This document shows positions 1-7,309 of a DNA stretch of 14,956 bases, one piece after another; the stretch's first letter is position 1, and each line of letters begins with the position of its first letter. The notes beneath the pieces are model-generated. The model was not told the origin of the DNA. It saw nothing but the letters and a program-made list of their open reading frames with translations, and made no database searches. Origin of the DNA: Bacteroidota bacterium. GTDB lineage: Bacteria; Bacteroidota; Ignavibacteria; Ignavibacteriales; Ignavibacteriaceae. A program made the translations under genes and the position numbers. The stretch spans positions 1 through 14,956 of the forward strand of contig JAJYCM010000036.1 of the NCBI GenBank assembly GCA_021778375.1. Direction: 5' to 3'.

Positions 1-146
1 AAAAAAGGATTCAAGAAGCAGAAAAATTGGGATTTAAGAAAGTCATCATTCCTAAAAATAATCTTAAGGGGCTTAAAGGCAGCAATTCAATTAAGATAAT
101 TGCCGTAGAGAATTTACCGGAAGCGGTCAATTTGATTTTTAGTTAG
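1..146 (+). CDS. radA: RadA (Sms) DNA repair ATPase, C-terminal end only
   Basis: The reading frame starting at base 3 is open from the window edge to a TAG at 144-146 and gives 47 residues. It contains EAEKLGFKKVIIPKNNLKG and later VENLPEAVNLIF. This is the characteristic end of the Lon-protease-like C-terminal domain of RadA, where an EA-KLGF segment leads to a P-x-N strand and a final EA--L helix. RadA is a RecA-like ATPase that helps process recombination intermediates. The ATPase core, zinc finger and start lie outside the window. No convincing terminator follows. The identification rests on a short segment, but the pattern is distinctive. Confidence 0.82.
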   Translation, partial: KRIQEAEKLGFKKVIIPKNNLKGLKGSNSIKIIAVENLPEAVNLIFS

Positions 147-531
147 GCTTCGCATAAACCTTTGTTGTCAGATTTCTATCCAAAATAAATGATATCTCAC
201 CATTAGAACGATTTACCTCGGGAGTAGTGGAATGTTGGAGGATTGGAATAGATGAATTGGCACAAGATGAGGGCATTAGAAGGCTTTTTATAGTGCATTC
301 AGAGTGCATTCATAATTTTTAGGGGTTTAGTTCTAATTTGTTTTTTTTGAATGGAATCGGAAGAATTAAAAGGTATTAACCATAAAATTATAATATGTAG
401 AGAAAAAGAATTAATGATAGAATTCTTTATACTCCCTTAAGTGAACCTCGGAGTTGCAATTCACTTCCTTTATATTTGAAATTGTCTGCGTAACATGAAC
501 ATAATAATAGAAATCCATATGTATAAATAAA
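147..531. other. Gene-free interval after radA, mostly unassigned
   Basis: No open frame with a credible start is seen. The stretch holds a degenerate purine-rich GGAGTAGTGGAATG-type tract at about 220-253, a short direct repeat (AGTGCATTC at about 293-315) and the sequence AACCTCGGAGTT at 444-455. That 12-mer is the reverse complement of AACTCCGAGGTT at 811-822. With a shared TGCGTAA on the inner side of each (about 487-493 and the complement at about 782-788), this suggests the hairpin repeat between them is bracketed by a larger imperfect inverted repeat. Confidence 0.4.
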
Positions 532-757
532 GCCTCAGCGAGGCGGCATATTAGTAGAAAAATTCATACACAAAGAAATAAAAGAGCCACAGAGTGGCGA
601 AACAAAGACCCATTATATAGAAATCATTTTTTTAATGGGCAATATATCGCTCCTCCGGAGCTTTAACATTTCCAATGTTATCTTTTCTACTGATGTGTCA
701 CCGCTCTGCGGTTCGAGAACAATTATGAGAGTCTACTAATATGTTGCCGCTTTACGA
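532..757. repeat. Multi-hairpin repeat element with inverted flanks
   Basis: Four compact stem-loops with 5-bp stems and 3-nt loops are seen: GCCTC-AGC-GAGGC (532-544), GCCAC-AGA-GTGGC (586-598), GCTCC-TCC-GGAGC (649-661) and ACCGC-TCT-GCGGT (700-712). A degenerate fifth unit lies near 742-757. The tail GCGGC...ATATTAGTAGA follows the first hairpin (543-558). It recurs inverted as TCTACTAATATGTTGCCGC (732-750) and, diverged, at 686-704. The element is therefore forward units on the left and reversed units on the right. Additional small inverted repeats are CCCATTA/TAATGGG (609-615, 633-639) and TAACATT/AATGTTA (664-670, 674-680). It encodes no credible protein. It looks like a dispersed structured intergenic repeat, but whether it acts as RNA or DNA cannot be told from one copy. 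Confidence 0.7.
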
Positions 758-812
758 TCACATAAACTTAATAAGTCACCTTACGCAAAATGTTATTATT
801 GCATAATGAGAA

Positions 813-838
813 CTCCGAGGTTTAGGAAAACCTCGGAG
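813..838. repeat. Perfect 11-bp inverted repeat, terminator-like
   Basis: CTCCGAGGTTT (813-823) and AAACCTCGGAG (828-838) are exact reverse complements around a 4-nt loop, and GTTTT follows. The shape resembles an intrinsic terminator on the plus strand, but no gene immediately precedes it. It is more likely the right border of the hairpin repeat region, because the same arm occurs inverted at 444-455. Confidence 0.55.
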
Positions 839-862
839 GTTTTACTCAGATAAAACTAAAAT

Positions 863-926
863 GTCCATAATATAATAATCCTACATAATTTAGTTGATTA
901 TTATAAACTCTAAAATTATTATGGAC
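863..926. repeat. Nested palindrome upstream of the RRM gene
   Basis: GTCCATAATA (863-872) pairs exactly with TATTATGGAC (917-926). Inside it ATAATAATC (872-880) pairs exactly with GATTATTAT (896-904). The structure ends about 130 bases before the RRM start. It could be an attenuator, part of a long 5' leader, or a repeat remnant. A small CGGTT/AACCG hairpin lies closer to the gene (1008-1022). Confidence 0.5.
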
Positions 927-1056
927 AGCAGCGTATTGCCCATATTCATTCATGATTTTATGAAAAAATTATTTTGTTTTCTAAAATAATAGTACTATTT
1001 TTCTCTCCGGTTTAAAGAACCGTACTGTTTTATTAATATTATTTAGAGGTAAGTTA

Positions 1057-1308
1057 GTGAGTACTAAACTTTTTGTGGGATCGCTTCCCTGGGCAGTAAA
1101 TGACGATACTTTGAAGTCGGCTTTCGAAGTGCATGGTACCGTTGTTTCTGCAAAAGTTATTACCGATCGTCAGACCGGTAGATCAAGAGGCTTTGGATTT
1201 GTAGAAATGGAAAACGAATCCGATGCAGGCAAGGCTATTCAAGCACTTAATGGAGCGGAATTAAAAGGTCGCAACATTATCGTTAGTGAAGCAAAACCGA
1301 AGAGCTAA
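1057..1308 (+). CDS. Small RRM-domain RNA-binding protein
   Basis: This 83-residue protein is essentially one RNA recognition motif. RNP2 is LFVGSLPW at residues 5-12 and RNP1 is RGFGFVEM at residues 44-51. The aromatic residues F46 and F48 lie where they normally stack on RNA bases. A short basic tail (EAKPKS) follows the last strand. Translation starts at GTG, with AGAGGT 6 bases upstream as a plausible ribosome binding site. Stand-alone RRM proteins of this size are known in cyanobacteria and many FCB-group bacteria, where some are linked to cold response or mRNA handling. The target RNA here is unknown. It appears to be a single-gene transcript, since a strong terminator follows within 30 bases. 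Confidence 0.93.
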   Translation: MSTKLFVGSLPWAVNDDTLKSAFEVHGTVVSAKVITDRQTGRSRGFGFVEMENESDAGKAIQALNGAELKGRNIIVSEAKPKS

Positions 1309-1337
1309 TAAAATATTTGGTTACTTGCGTTTCTCTT

Positions 1338-1365
1338 AGCGCTCTTTCGAGCGCTTTTGTTTTTT
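1338..1365 (+). terminator. Intrinsic terminator of the RRM gene
   Basis: A perfect 7-bp stem AGCGCTC/GAGCGCT (1338-1344, 1349-1355) with loop TTTC is followed by TTTGTTTTTT. The T-tract reaches the last codons of the convergent minus-strand gene. There is no matching T-tail for the minus direction, so it looks one-directional. Confidence 0.88.
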
Positions 1366-3775
1366 AAAAGATGAATGTATTTATCCCAACTCTAAAATTA
1401 TTTTCTCCTCTGTAATTAAGACGCCAGGCAAAGTCCAATTCAAGCGGAATAAGCGCATGCCCTATTCCAAATCCGACTTCATAGAAAGGATGGGTAAAGC
1501 TTTTTACGGGTTCAATTAAAATTGATTTTGATCCGTTACTAATATTCGAATAAGCTATATTGAGAAAAGTATTTAATTGAATATCCCAATCTTTCAAACC
1601 GGGGACTCTTAAAAGTCTAAATAATTCGCTGCCAAAGTTTTCTTCTAAATTCAATGTTACAACCCTGTCGCCCATAATCTCATTTAAGTTCAAAGTTCTG
1701 AAAGTAAAATTCTGAGCCGTTAAATTGATATTCCCGGGAAGCGAATATAAATCTTGATAGGGAAGAGCGCCATTGGTGTATATTCCAAGTAAGCGGAAGT
1801 TTAGAGCGGTAGACTTAAAAGTATTTATTGTACCGTAACTTTTTAGCTGGTATGAGGTGAAAAAAAGATTGCTCGCTAAAAGGCTTGGATTTGAAAAAGT
1901 TATATTACCATTAAATACAGCGAAAGATTTTCCGAGTGAAATTTTCCTTCGAAAATATCCGTCTTCAATATAGTCCCTAAAATCTAATGTGAAGCCCGCA
2001 GTTAAAGCATTTATTTTTGTTTCAAAGATTGGGGGGTTATCGGGGAATAATTTGTTCTTTGCAAAAAATGAAAACTCTGTTGTCTTAAATGCATTGTTAT
2101 CCGTATGATTAGTAAATCCCACATTCAAATTAAGGATAGGGAAAACATCACCGCTTGCATTAAGCGTAATACCTTTTGAATAATAGTAATCGCGGAAATC
2201 ATCTTTTGAAACAAGAGCAAGAACGGATGAAGTTAAATCATTATAGTAATCCGAATTTCCAAAAAGTACATTCAATTTATTAAATGCATTAAAAGAAATT
2301 TTATATGTTCGATAATTTCCAAATAGATAAGAGAAGTAAAAGTTTGATTTAAATTTCTTATCGGAGAATCCGTTGGAAAGCTGCAAAGATGTATTTAATC
2401 TCAGATTATCAGCCTGGCTTATGAAAAGGCCAAAGTCGATTGCATGTCCTTCTACACGATTGAAATGATACATCCCCAGGGGAGCGCTGACGGAAAAATT
2501 ATCAGATAAATCTATTCTTGAAGATAAGGGAGAAAACTTAAACTGAAACTTTGACTGAGCAGCACTGACGCTATCAATTCTTTTATAAGCTAATTGTTCT
2601 TCCATTGTGTTTGGAATAGTCTGAGCATTTTGCCAGTAAGTGGAATCTTTTTTGTCCGCTCCAGGTAAAACAGTAAGGATAGCTTTATTAAAAAAGTTGC
2701 TACTGATATCCGGGTTAATTTTATAATCATAGAGAATTGTGTTTAACTCAAATTCCATCTTTGCAAGTCCGAGATAGTCTAATTTTATAAAAAGCCTAAG
2801 GTCGGCGGGCATATAAATTGAGTCCTTGAAAAGTGAGAATTGTTGAAAGACATTTACGCTTTCAAACAAACCACCTACGCTTGCTGCTTTATTGATTTTC
2901 AAATCAACTTTAATTAAATCGTAAGTGCCGGCTGTGATAAAAATGTTTCCAATAAAGCCCGGGTCGCTCTGATGCTGGGGCGCCATATAAATTTGATAAA
3001 CTATTTCCTTATCAATTGCCATAGTATTGACAATGTAAAAGTCGTAGTAACTTAATGCATTTTCTGCAAGTGGACCGGGAAGTTCTCCGCCAAGGAAATT
3101 AAAGTTATCTTTGTAAAAATCTTGTACCAATCGTCCCCCTGCAATAGTGTTTACAAAGGAAGGCAAGTTGGCAGTTTGTTTTTGCGCAGTAATAATTTCC
3201 TTGTAGTAGTCCGGCTTTTTGAAATAGCCTTTGCTTTCGTTTTCAAGTATACCTGTAATTTTTAATCGTGATGTATCTTTACCTATTCCTAAATCGACTT
3301 GATGACCGCTAGTCTGAAAATCTTGTGGAGTTTTCACTGTTCCCTTGGTATATGCTTCAAATTCGTAGCTTAGAAGTTTTTTATTTCGCTCTTCCTTTCG
3401 TGCAATTGCTTTGCGGATTATTTCGAGTGCAGGATTTATTCCTGGCAGGACAGTAATTGCCGGTAAATTAATTTCTGTTTGGGGAAGAATAAAATTTATA
3501 CCTGAAAGATTGTCATTTAGATTAATATTGACGGTATCTGAATTATATCCGATATATGATGCTGTTAGCTTATATTTCCCATGGTTCAACTTAAGTTCAA
3601 AATCCCCACTCTTATTTGCAGTAGTGCCTATTGTAGAATTCAGGACCCTGATATTTGCGTAAGGAAGTTGCGTGTGAGAAGCTTCATCTTTTACATTTCC
3701 GCGAATAAAGAACTGTTGTGAAAACAATGTTGTTGAAGTTACAAAAACAATTAACAAGAAGAATAATAATTTCAT
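1364..3775 (-). CDS. DUF5686-like outer-membrane protein with CarboxypepD-reg-like domain
   Basis: This 803-residue protein begins with a Sec signal peptide (MKLLFFLLIVFVTSTTLFSQ). An N-terminal beta-sandwich of the carboxypeptidase-regulatory-like type follows (about 23-100), with the usual G-V-D....PYANI...G-T-...G-F pattern. Next comes a segment beginning near YEFEAYTKG (about 140) that is typical of the DUF5686 family. The second half is rich in alternating aromatic and polar strands with Asn/Tyr/Phe. The protein ends in a terminal aromatic (GINTFIF), as expected for a BAM-inserted outer-membrane beta-barrel. The biochemical role of the family is not established. No clear Shine-Dalgarno sequence precedes the ATG. 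The gene is convergent with the RRM gene and is probably transcribed alone. Confidence 0.82.
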   Translation of the reverse strand: MKLLFFLLIVFVTSTTLFSQQFFIRGNVKDEASHTQLPYANIRVLNSTIGTTANKSGDFELKLNHGKYKLTASYIGYNSDTVNINLNDNLSGINFILPQTEINLPAITVLPGINPALEIIRKAIARKEERNKKLLSYEFEAYTKGTVKTPQDFQTSGHQVDLGIGKDTSRLKITGILENESKGYFKKPDYYKEIITAQKQTANLPSFVNTIAGGRLVQDFYKDNFNFLGGELPGPLAENALSYYDFYIVNTMAIDKEIVYQIYMAPQHQSDPGFIGNIFITAGTYDLIKVDLKINKAASVGGLFESVNVFQQFSLFKDSIYMPADLRLFIKLDYLGLAKMEFELNTILYDYKINPDISSNFFNKAILTVLPGADKKDSTYWQNAQTIPNTMEEQLAYKRIDSVSAAQSKFQFKFSPLSSRIDLSDNFSVSAPLGMYHFNRVEGHAIDFGLFISQADNLRLNTSLQLSNGFSDKKFKSNFYFSYLFGNYRTYKISFNAFNKLNVLFGNSDYYNDLTSSVLALVSKDDFRDYYYSKGITLNASGDVFPILNLNVGFTNHTDNNAFKTTEFSFFAKNKLFPDNPPIFETKINALTAGFTLDFRDYIEDGYFRRKISLGKSFAVFNGNITFSNPSLLASNLFFTSYQLKSYGTINTFKSTALNFRLLGIYTNGALPYQDLYSLPGNINLTAQNFTFRTLNLNEIMGDRVVTLNLEENFGSELFRLLRVPGLKDWDIQLNTFLNIAYSNISNGSKSILIEPVKSFTHPFYEVGFGIGHALIPLELDFAWRLNYRGENNFRVGINTFIF

Positions 3776-3797
3776 GGTTCTAATTAGGCTTGTTAAA

Positions 3798-3827
3798 CTT
3801 ATAAGTCTAACTTAAAAATAATATCAA
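3798..3827 (-). promoter_or_regulatory. Possible promoter of the DUF5686-like gene
   Basis: Reading the minus strand, TTGATA (3827-3822) and TTATAA (3804-3799) are separated by 17 bases, or TATAAG by 18. They lie about 25 bases before the start codon. The match to a sigma-70-type promoter is fair. The site is only a candidate because the surroundings are very AT-rich. Confidence 0.3.
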
Positions 3828-3845
3828 TAAGATGTCTTGCAAAAA

Positions 3846-4143
3846 TGATTTAAATATTTAAGGGAGGTGGAGGAGTGAGGAGTAACTAGTGACGAGTAAC
3901 GAGTGTCGGAAAAGGAGTGATGAGTGAATTTTAGGCTTAGTAGAGGGGGGAGGAATGGAGTGGTGGAGTGTTTGAGGTTGTATAGGGGATTTCTGCCCGC
4001 AAACAGGGCAAACGGGACGGGCGCTCCCGTTGGTCGTCAAAATGACAATTTTATTTTATTGGTAGGCAGGATCGAGATGACAATTTTATTAATGGGATTT
4101 CTCCCTTCGGTCGAAATGACAACAGTTATTTCTTGTGCCGATT
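3846..4143. repeat. Intergenic repeat cluster (GGAGTGGTGGA tracts and TCGAAATGAC units)
   Basis: This 300-base stretch has no accepted gene. Its left part (about 3862-3970) is a degenerate purine-rich series of GGAG-TGG/GAGTGA words. Its right part holds a long repeat unit at 3985-4047: a GGGGATTTCTGCCCGC start, a GGGC-rich middle and a GTCGTCAAAATGAC end. A truncated end-only unit follows near 4069-4082 and a short unit lies at 4092-4121 (GGGATTTCTCCCTTCGG then TCGAAATGAC). The same units recur at 7691-7824, 10544-10738 and, inverted, at 14661-14763. Confidence 0.72.
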
Positions 4144-5346
4144 TTATTGATGACTTAAATAGCCTCCAATTGTTTCTGACCAACTATTTTCACCCTCTGT
4201 AATAATATTTGCTAATATTTTCCCTTCTGGGCTAACTAAGACAATTACGGGGACTCCTACTATTCCAAAATATTTTACGATTTTATTATTATAACCGTTC
4301 TTTAATATCACATTATCCCATGGCATATCGCCATATTTTTGCCAAAACTTTTTTAGTACACTAATTGAATCATCCAAAGAAATACTAACTATTGTAAAAT
4401 TCGATTTCTTATACTTTTTATAAATCTCCCGAATCTTGGGCATCTCGCCAACACAAGGTGCACACCAGGAAGCCCAGAATTGCAAAAGATAATATTTACC
4501 TTTTAGTTTTTCGTCTGATATCTTTTTATTTGAATCAATTAGCGGAAGGTCAAATTGCGGAATTGTTTTGCCGGTTCTCAATCTTCCTTCCGGGCTGTAT
4601 TCTATCAAAGCATTTTTTATTATATCCGACTTTATATCTGAATAATTAGTTTTTAATATTTTATAATAATAATCTGCTTTATCAAACTTGCAGAAAAGTG
4701 TATATGAATCAATAATATTTATCAAGGCATCTGCTTTTACAATTCTATTTGGATTCTTTTTATATATAGCATTATTATATGTAAATTTCTTTTTAATCAT
4801 GATATCAAAATTCTTTTTAGTCTCCTCTGCATTAGGTTCGCTTTTTAGCTTAATTGTATGTGATAAATAATTATCAACTGCTAAGTTTGTATAGATATTA
4901 GAAAAAAATAGAATTGGGTTTTCGGGATTATCGGAACTAATTATCCATATTATATCATCAGGCTTCAATATTCGTAAGCACATTCGTTCTAAAATGGTAT
5001 CTTTTTTAATAGTATCACATCCATAAATCTTAATTAGGGGTAATTGCATAGCAGCATATTTTCTTAGAAATAATTCATCATTACCTAATATTATTTTTCT
5101 TAAATAATTGTAGTAAGAAGAAAAATCAAATGAAAAGCCTTCTGTACCGCCGTTTTTCTTATCATATTGTATAAGTATTTTCATAAAAGTTGAATCAAAA
5201 GATTTCATTATCTTTATATCATTCAAGGTATGGGCCGAAGGATGTTCAGCTTTCATAATTTCAGGAGGCAATAAAACATCAGATGAATCTTGTGCAAAAA
5301 GATTGGCCGCAAATAGAAACAATATTATAGAAAGTAAATATTTCAT
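4144..5346 (-). CDS. Secreted TlpA/ResA-type thioredoxin-like protein
   Basis: The 400-residue protein has a signal peptide (MKYLLSIILFLFAANLFAQ) and an uncharacterised, Lys/Tyr-rich N-terminal region of about 230 residues. A thioredoxin-fold domain follows, from about 262 to the end. The domain carries the redox motif WCAPC (294-298) and the conserved cis-proline in GVPVIVL (P366). A KFW/SISLDD segment typical of the AhpC/TlpA/ResA group lies between them. It should act in the periplasm as a thiol-disulfide oxidoreductase, probably a reductant, with an unknown partner. AAGG lies 8 bases before the ATG. It sits 77 bases downstream of the lipoprotein gene on the same strand with no terminator between, so co-transcription is likely. 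The long N-terminal region resembles that of Bacteroidota TlpA proteins with extra helical domains. Confidence 0.87.
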   Translation of the reverse strand: MKYLLSIILFLFAANLFAQDSSDVLLPPEIMKAEHPSAHTLNDIKIMKSFDSTFMKILIQYDKKNGGTEGFSFDFSSYYNYLRKIILGNDELFLRKYAAMQLPLIKIYGCDTIKKDTILERMCLRILKPDDIIWIISSDNPENPILFFSNIYTNLAVDNYLSHTIKLKSEPNAEETKKNFDIMIKKKFTYNNAIYKKNPNRIVKADALINIIDSYTLFCKFDKADYYYKILKTNYSDIKSDIIKNALIEYSPEGRLRTGKTIPQFDLPLIDSNKKISDEKLKGKYYLLQFWASWCAPCVGEMPKIREIYKKYKKSNFTIVSISLDDSISVLKKFWQKYGDMPWDNVILKNGYNNKIVKYFGIVGVPVIVLVSPEGKILANIITEGENSWSETIGGYLSHQ

Positions 5347-5423
5347 AATAGAAACCTTATTTGCTATTTATAACTTTTACAATTGGTTGTTGAATTGACA
5401 GTAGAGTTTAATGATGATTTTTT

Positions 5424-6437
5424 CTAGTCAGAAACCATCCTTGAATCGGTGTATAATAATGTTGTACCATCAACTGAGAGTTTTGAATCATATACTCCAG
5501 TATCAAAACTATTTGGAAAATTCAAAGTAACTTTTGTCGTTACTTTAGTATTTAAGTCCATAATACAAATTGTATTACTTGTATCCGGGTCTACGTATGT
5601 TATTTTTTTATAATCAAAGGAATAAGCAGCATTAGATCCTCTTGCAATTAGAGTAGCATTAAAATTATTAAGGTCAATTGAATAAATATTACCGCCAGTT
5701 GATTTTATAAGGAGAATATTCTGGGGCGAAATCTCAAGGCTTGTAAATAACATTGAACCAAAGTTATAAAAGGCAGTGTCGCTTAAATCTTTTAAGCTTA
5801 ATCTATGGATATCAATTGGATTACCAGAGGGCTTGTTATATGTAGCATAAATAATATTTTGGTCATCAGCGGAAAAAGAAGGTTGGGCATAAGAGACCGT
5901 AGTATCTAATGGGTTGCCTTTTAATTTCACCAAGTTTTTCCCGTCCACATTTATTTTATATAACCCCGTTTTGCTGGCAAAAACAATCAATGAATCGTTA
6001 AAAGATATTTTAGGGTTAATCACATTTATTATTGAATCAGGAAGGTTGATTTGAGTCAGCCCTTTTCCGTCTATGTTCATTATATATAAATTAGTTCCCG
6101 GGGAAAGTACATTAGTTCCGGTGGAAACAACAATTTTAGTGGCATTCGGAGAAATTGAAAAATCATGTGTACTTAAATTAGTTGGTAATAGGTTATGCAA
6201 ATTTGAACCATCTAGATTCATCTCCGTAAGTATGTCGTAATTATTAATAATATAATTACCTGTGAAATAATAACCCGCTGGATTATTGGCTATTAATTTT
6301 TGGTTTCTGCCATCAGTATTAATTGAACCAATTTCCATTAACATAGCAACATGATTTCCGCCTACGGGATTAATTAAATTGCATGAAGCAATCAAAAGTG
6401 GTAAAACCAAGATAAAATATTTAATTGTAAGTTTCAT
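5424..6437 (-). CDS. Lipoprotein with TolB/PD40-type beta-propeller repeats
   Basis: This 337-residue protein begins with a lipoprotein signal ending in the lipobox LIAS-C (Cys19), so it is expected to be membrane-anchored on the periplasmic side. The rest is a series of propeller-like blades with the recurring pattern ISPNATKIVVST, ISFNDSLIVFAS, FSADDQNIIYAT and ISPQNILLI. These alternate with L-Y-x-M/I-N-x-D-G-x-x-L strands (for example NLYIMNIDGKGLTQI). This is the PD40/TolB signature and suggests protein or ligand binding; no catalytic residues are visible. The start is supported by AAGGG 6 bases upstream. That site lies inside a 56-codon ORF whose stop overlaps this start (ATGA), suggesting translational coupling. 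The thioredoxin-like gene follows downstream. Confidence 0.78.
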   Translation of the reverse strand: MKLTIKYFILVLPLLIASCNLINPVGGNHVAMLMEIGSINTDGRNQKLIANNPAGYYFTGNYIINNYDILTEMNLDGSNLHNLLPTNLSTHDFSISPNATKIVVSTGTNVLSPGTNLYIMNIDGKGLTQINLPDSIINVINPKISFNDSLIVFASKTGLYKINVDGKNLVKLKGNPLDTTVSYAQPSFSADDQNIIYATYNKPSGNPIDIHRLSLKDLSDTAFYNFGSMLFTSLEISPQNILLIKSTGGNIYSIDLNNFNATLIARGSNAAYSFDYKKITYVDPDTSNTICIMDLNTKVTTKVTLNFPNSFDTGVYDSKLSVDGTTLLYTDSRMVSD

Positions 6438-6604
6438 TTATAACCCTTAATCATTATTTGATTTAGATTTGTAAGATTTGCTCCGGTTAATCCTTCATCA
6501 GGGATTGCTGTTATGAAGGTCTTTATGGCGGTTATAAATTGCGTGTGCATCGCTGACGTCCCCCCGAGTAAATCAATCTTGCATTTATTTTTTGTATCCA
6601 TCAT
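6434..6604 (-). CDS. 56-residue small ORF overlapping the lipoprotein start
   Basis: The ORF begins MMDTKNKCKIDLLGGTSAM and ends NLNQIMIKGYK. Its TGA (6436-6434) overlaps the ATG of the lipoprotein gene by four bases, and the lipoprotein's ribosome binding site lies within its last codons. No signal peptide or known domain is recognised. The C-terminal half looks helical (FITAIKTFITAIPDEGL). There is no obvious Shine-Dalgarno before its own ATG pair. The first 12-13 codons plus about 70 bases upstream are 95% identical to a second site at 7497-7610, and the similarity stops right after the Gly-Gly. I do not recognise the family. The overlap and the reading frame preserved across a conserved repeat argue that it is real, but it could also be a leader ORF. 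Confidence 0.5.
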   Translation of the reverse strand: MMDTKNKCKIDLLGGTSAMHTQFITAIKTFITAIPDEGLTGANLTNLNQIMIKGYK

Positions 6605-6675
6605 TAAGTCAAATACGTTATCCCGATAAATTCTTGGACTAAGTTAAATAATTTGATTTTTACGTGCAAAGAAAA
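6562..6675. repeat. Direct repeat copy 1 (5' block of small ORF)
   Basis: Bases 6562-6669 match 7497-7604 with five mismatches and no gaps, at a constant offset of 935. On the minus strand the block covers about 65 bases upstream of the small ORF and its first codons. It ends inside a run of six G (complement of C6 at 6560-6565). Confidence 0.85.
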
Positions 6676-6806
6676 TATTCAAGTAAATCGGACTTACGAT
6701 GAATCGTTAGTTCGGTCAATGGTTGTTTGCGGTTTCCTTCTTGCGCCAAGGGAGCTGCGGAGGGCAAAGAAAAAGATACTACTATCAAATAATAAATTGA
6801 TTTTAT
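6660..6806 (-). pseudogene. Possible relic of a secreted-protein gene start
   Basis: On the minus strand a near-ideal Shine-Dalgarno AAGGAGG (6819-6813) is followed, after 6 bases, by ATA (6806-6804) instead of ATG. Next comes a signal-peptide-like run, KSIYYLIVVSFSL. The frame then runs into the dispersed repeat (6765-6737, read as PSAAPLAQE) and ends 20-odd codons later at TAA. The simplest reading is a gene whose start codon has mutated and whose body was replaced or interrupted by repeat sequence. An upstream GTG at 6878 gives a longer frame, but its first 24 codons have no supporting feature. Confidence 0.3.
6737..6765. repeat. Left-half copy of a composite repeat
   Basis: Twenty-nine bases, starting CTTCTTGCGCCAAGGG and ending GCTGCGGAGGGC, are identical to 7842-7870. 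Only the left module is present here; the right module with its hairpin is missing. Confidence 0.8.
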
Positions 6807-6891
6807 GACAAACCTCCTTAAATTATTAAGCGACTTATTGAACGCGGCCGATATGAATTGCGGGTTAGGCAAAAACACTTACCTAGCTATA

Positions 6892-7287
6892 TTAATTATT
6901 TAACTCTTTACTAATCGACCAATTAATTTTAAGAAGCTTCAAAAAGATTCCAAGACAAAAGAATAAAATTACTATGCTTATCTGATTGGCTCCCCAATTA
7001 ATAAGTATTTGTTTTATAATATTTGTAATTGCTAGACAGAAAACAAATACTCCAATCCAAAACGAAACTGTATTCATTTTGTATATGGATATTTTGTTTT
7101 TAATAGTAACCTTTTCTCTATCATCCTTATTGCTTAATGAATTAGCATTCATCATCGCTGGGAACACAAAGCCAACCACAATTGAAAATAAAATAGCAAT
7201 TAGAAATAATTTAATAGAAAGTGTATTATTATAGAGGGGGAAAATGTAACCAGACAAAATACCTAATAGAATGATTAAGGTTTTCAT
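6892..7287 (-). CDS. Small four-helix inner-membrane protein, unknown function
   Basis: The 131-residue protein has four hydrophobic stretches, at about 3-19, 26-45, 74-95 and 102-120. A charged loop (about 50-70, SNKDDREKVTIKNK) lies between the second and third. No conserved catalytic motif or known family is recognised. The start is well supported: AGGTAG lies 5 bases before the ATG. It is preceded on the same strand, 22 bases away, by the end of the frameshifted small ORF (stop at 7310-7312). This mirrors the arrangement in front of the lipoprotein gene. No terminator is seen between this gene and the lipoprotein unit about 290 bases downstream. Confidence 0.68.
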   Translation of the reverse strand: MKTLIILLGILSGYIFPLYNNTLSIKLFLIAILFSIVVGFVFPAMMNANSLSNKDDREKVTIKNKISIYKMNTVSFWIGVFVFCLAITNIIKQILINWGANQISIVILFFCLGIFLKLLKINWSISKELNN

Positions 7288-7309
7288 ATAATCTACCTAT
7301 TTAATTTGC

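Noticed and set aside
532..757. CRISPR array
   Set aside because: The repeated units are short hairpins in both orientations with variable stems and irregular spacing, not identical direct repeats with unique spacers, and no cas genes are present.
3411..3662. 83-residue plus-strand frame
   Set aside because: Antisense to the conserved N-terminal domain of the DUF5686-like gene.
3858..4202. Frames of 60 and 92 residues on opposite strands
   Set aside because: They consist of GGAG tracts and repeat units, and the plus frame runs into the end of the thioredoxin gene on the other strand.
6434..6604. Cro/YdaS-like DNA-binding protein
   Set aside because: The IDLLGGTSAM start resembles such proteins, but no helix-turn-helix follows in either copy.
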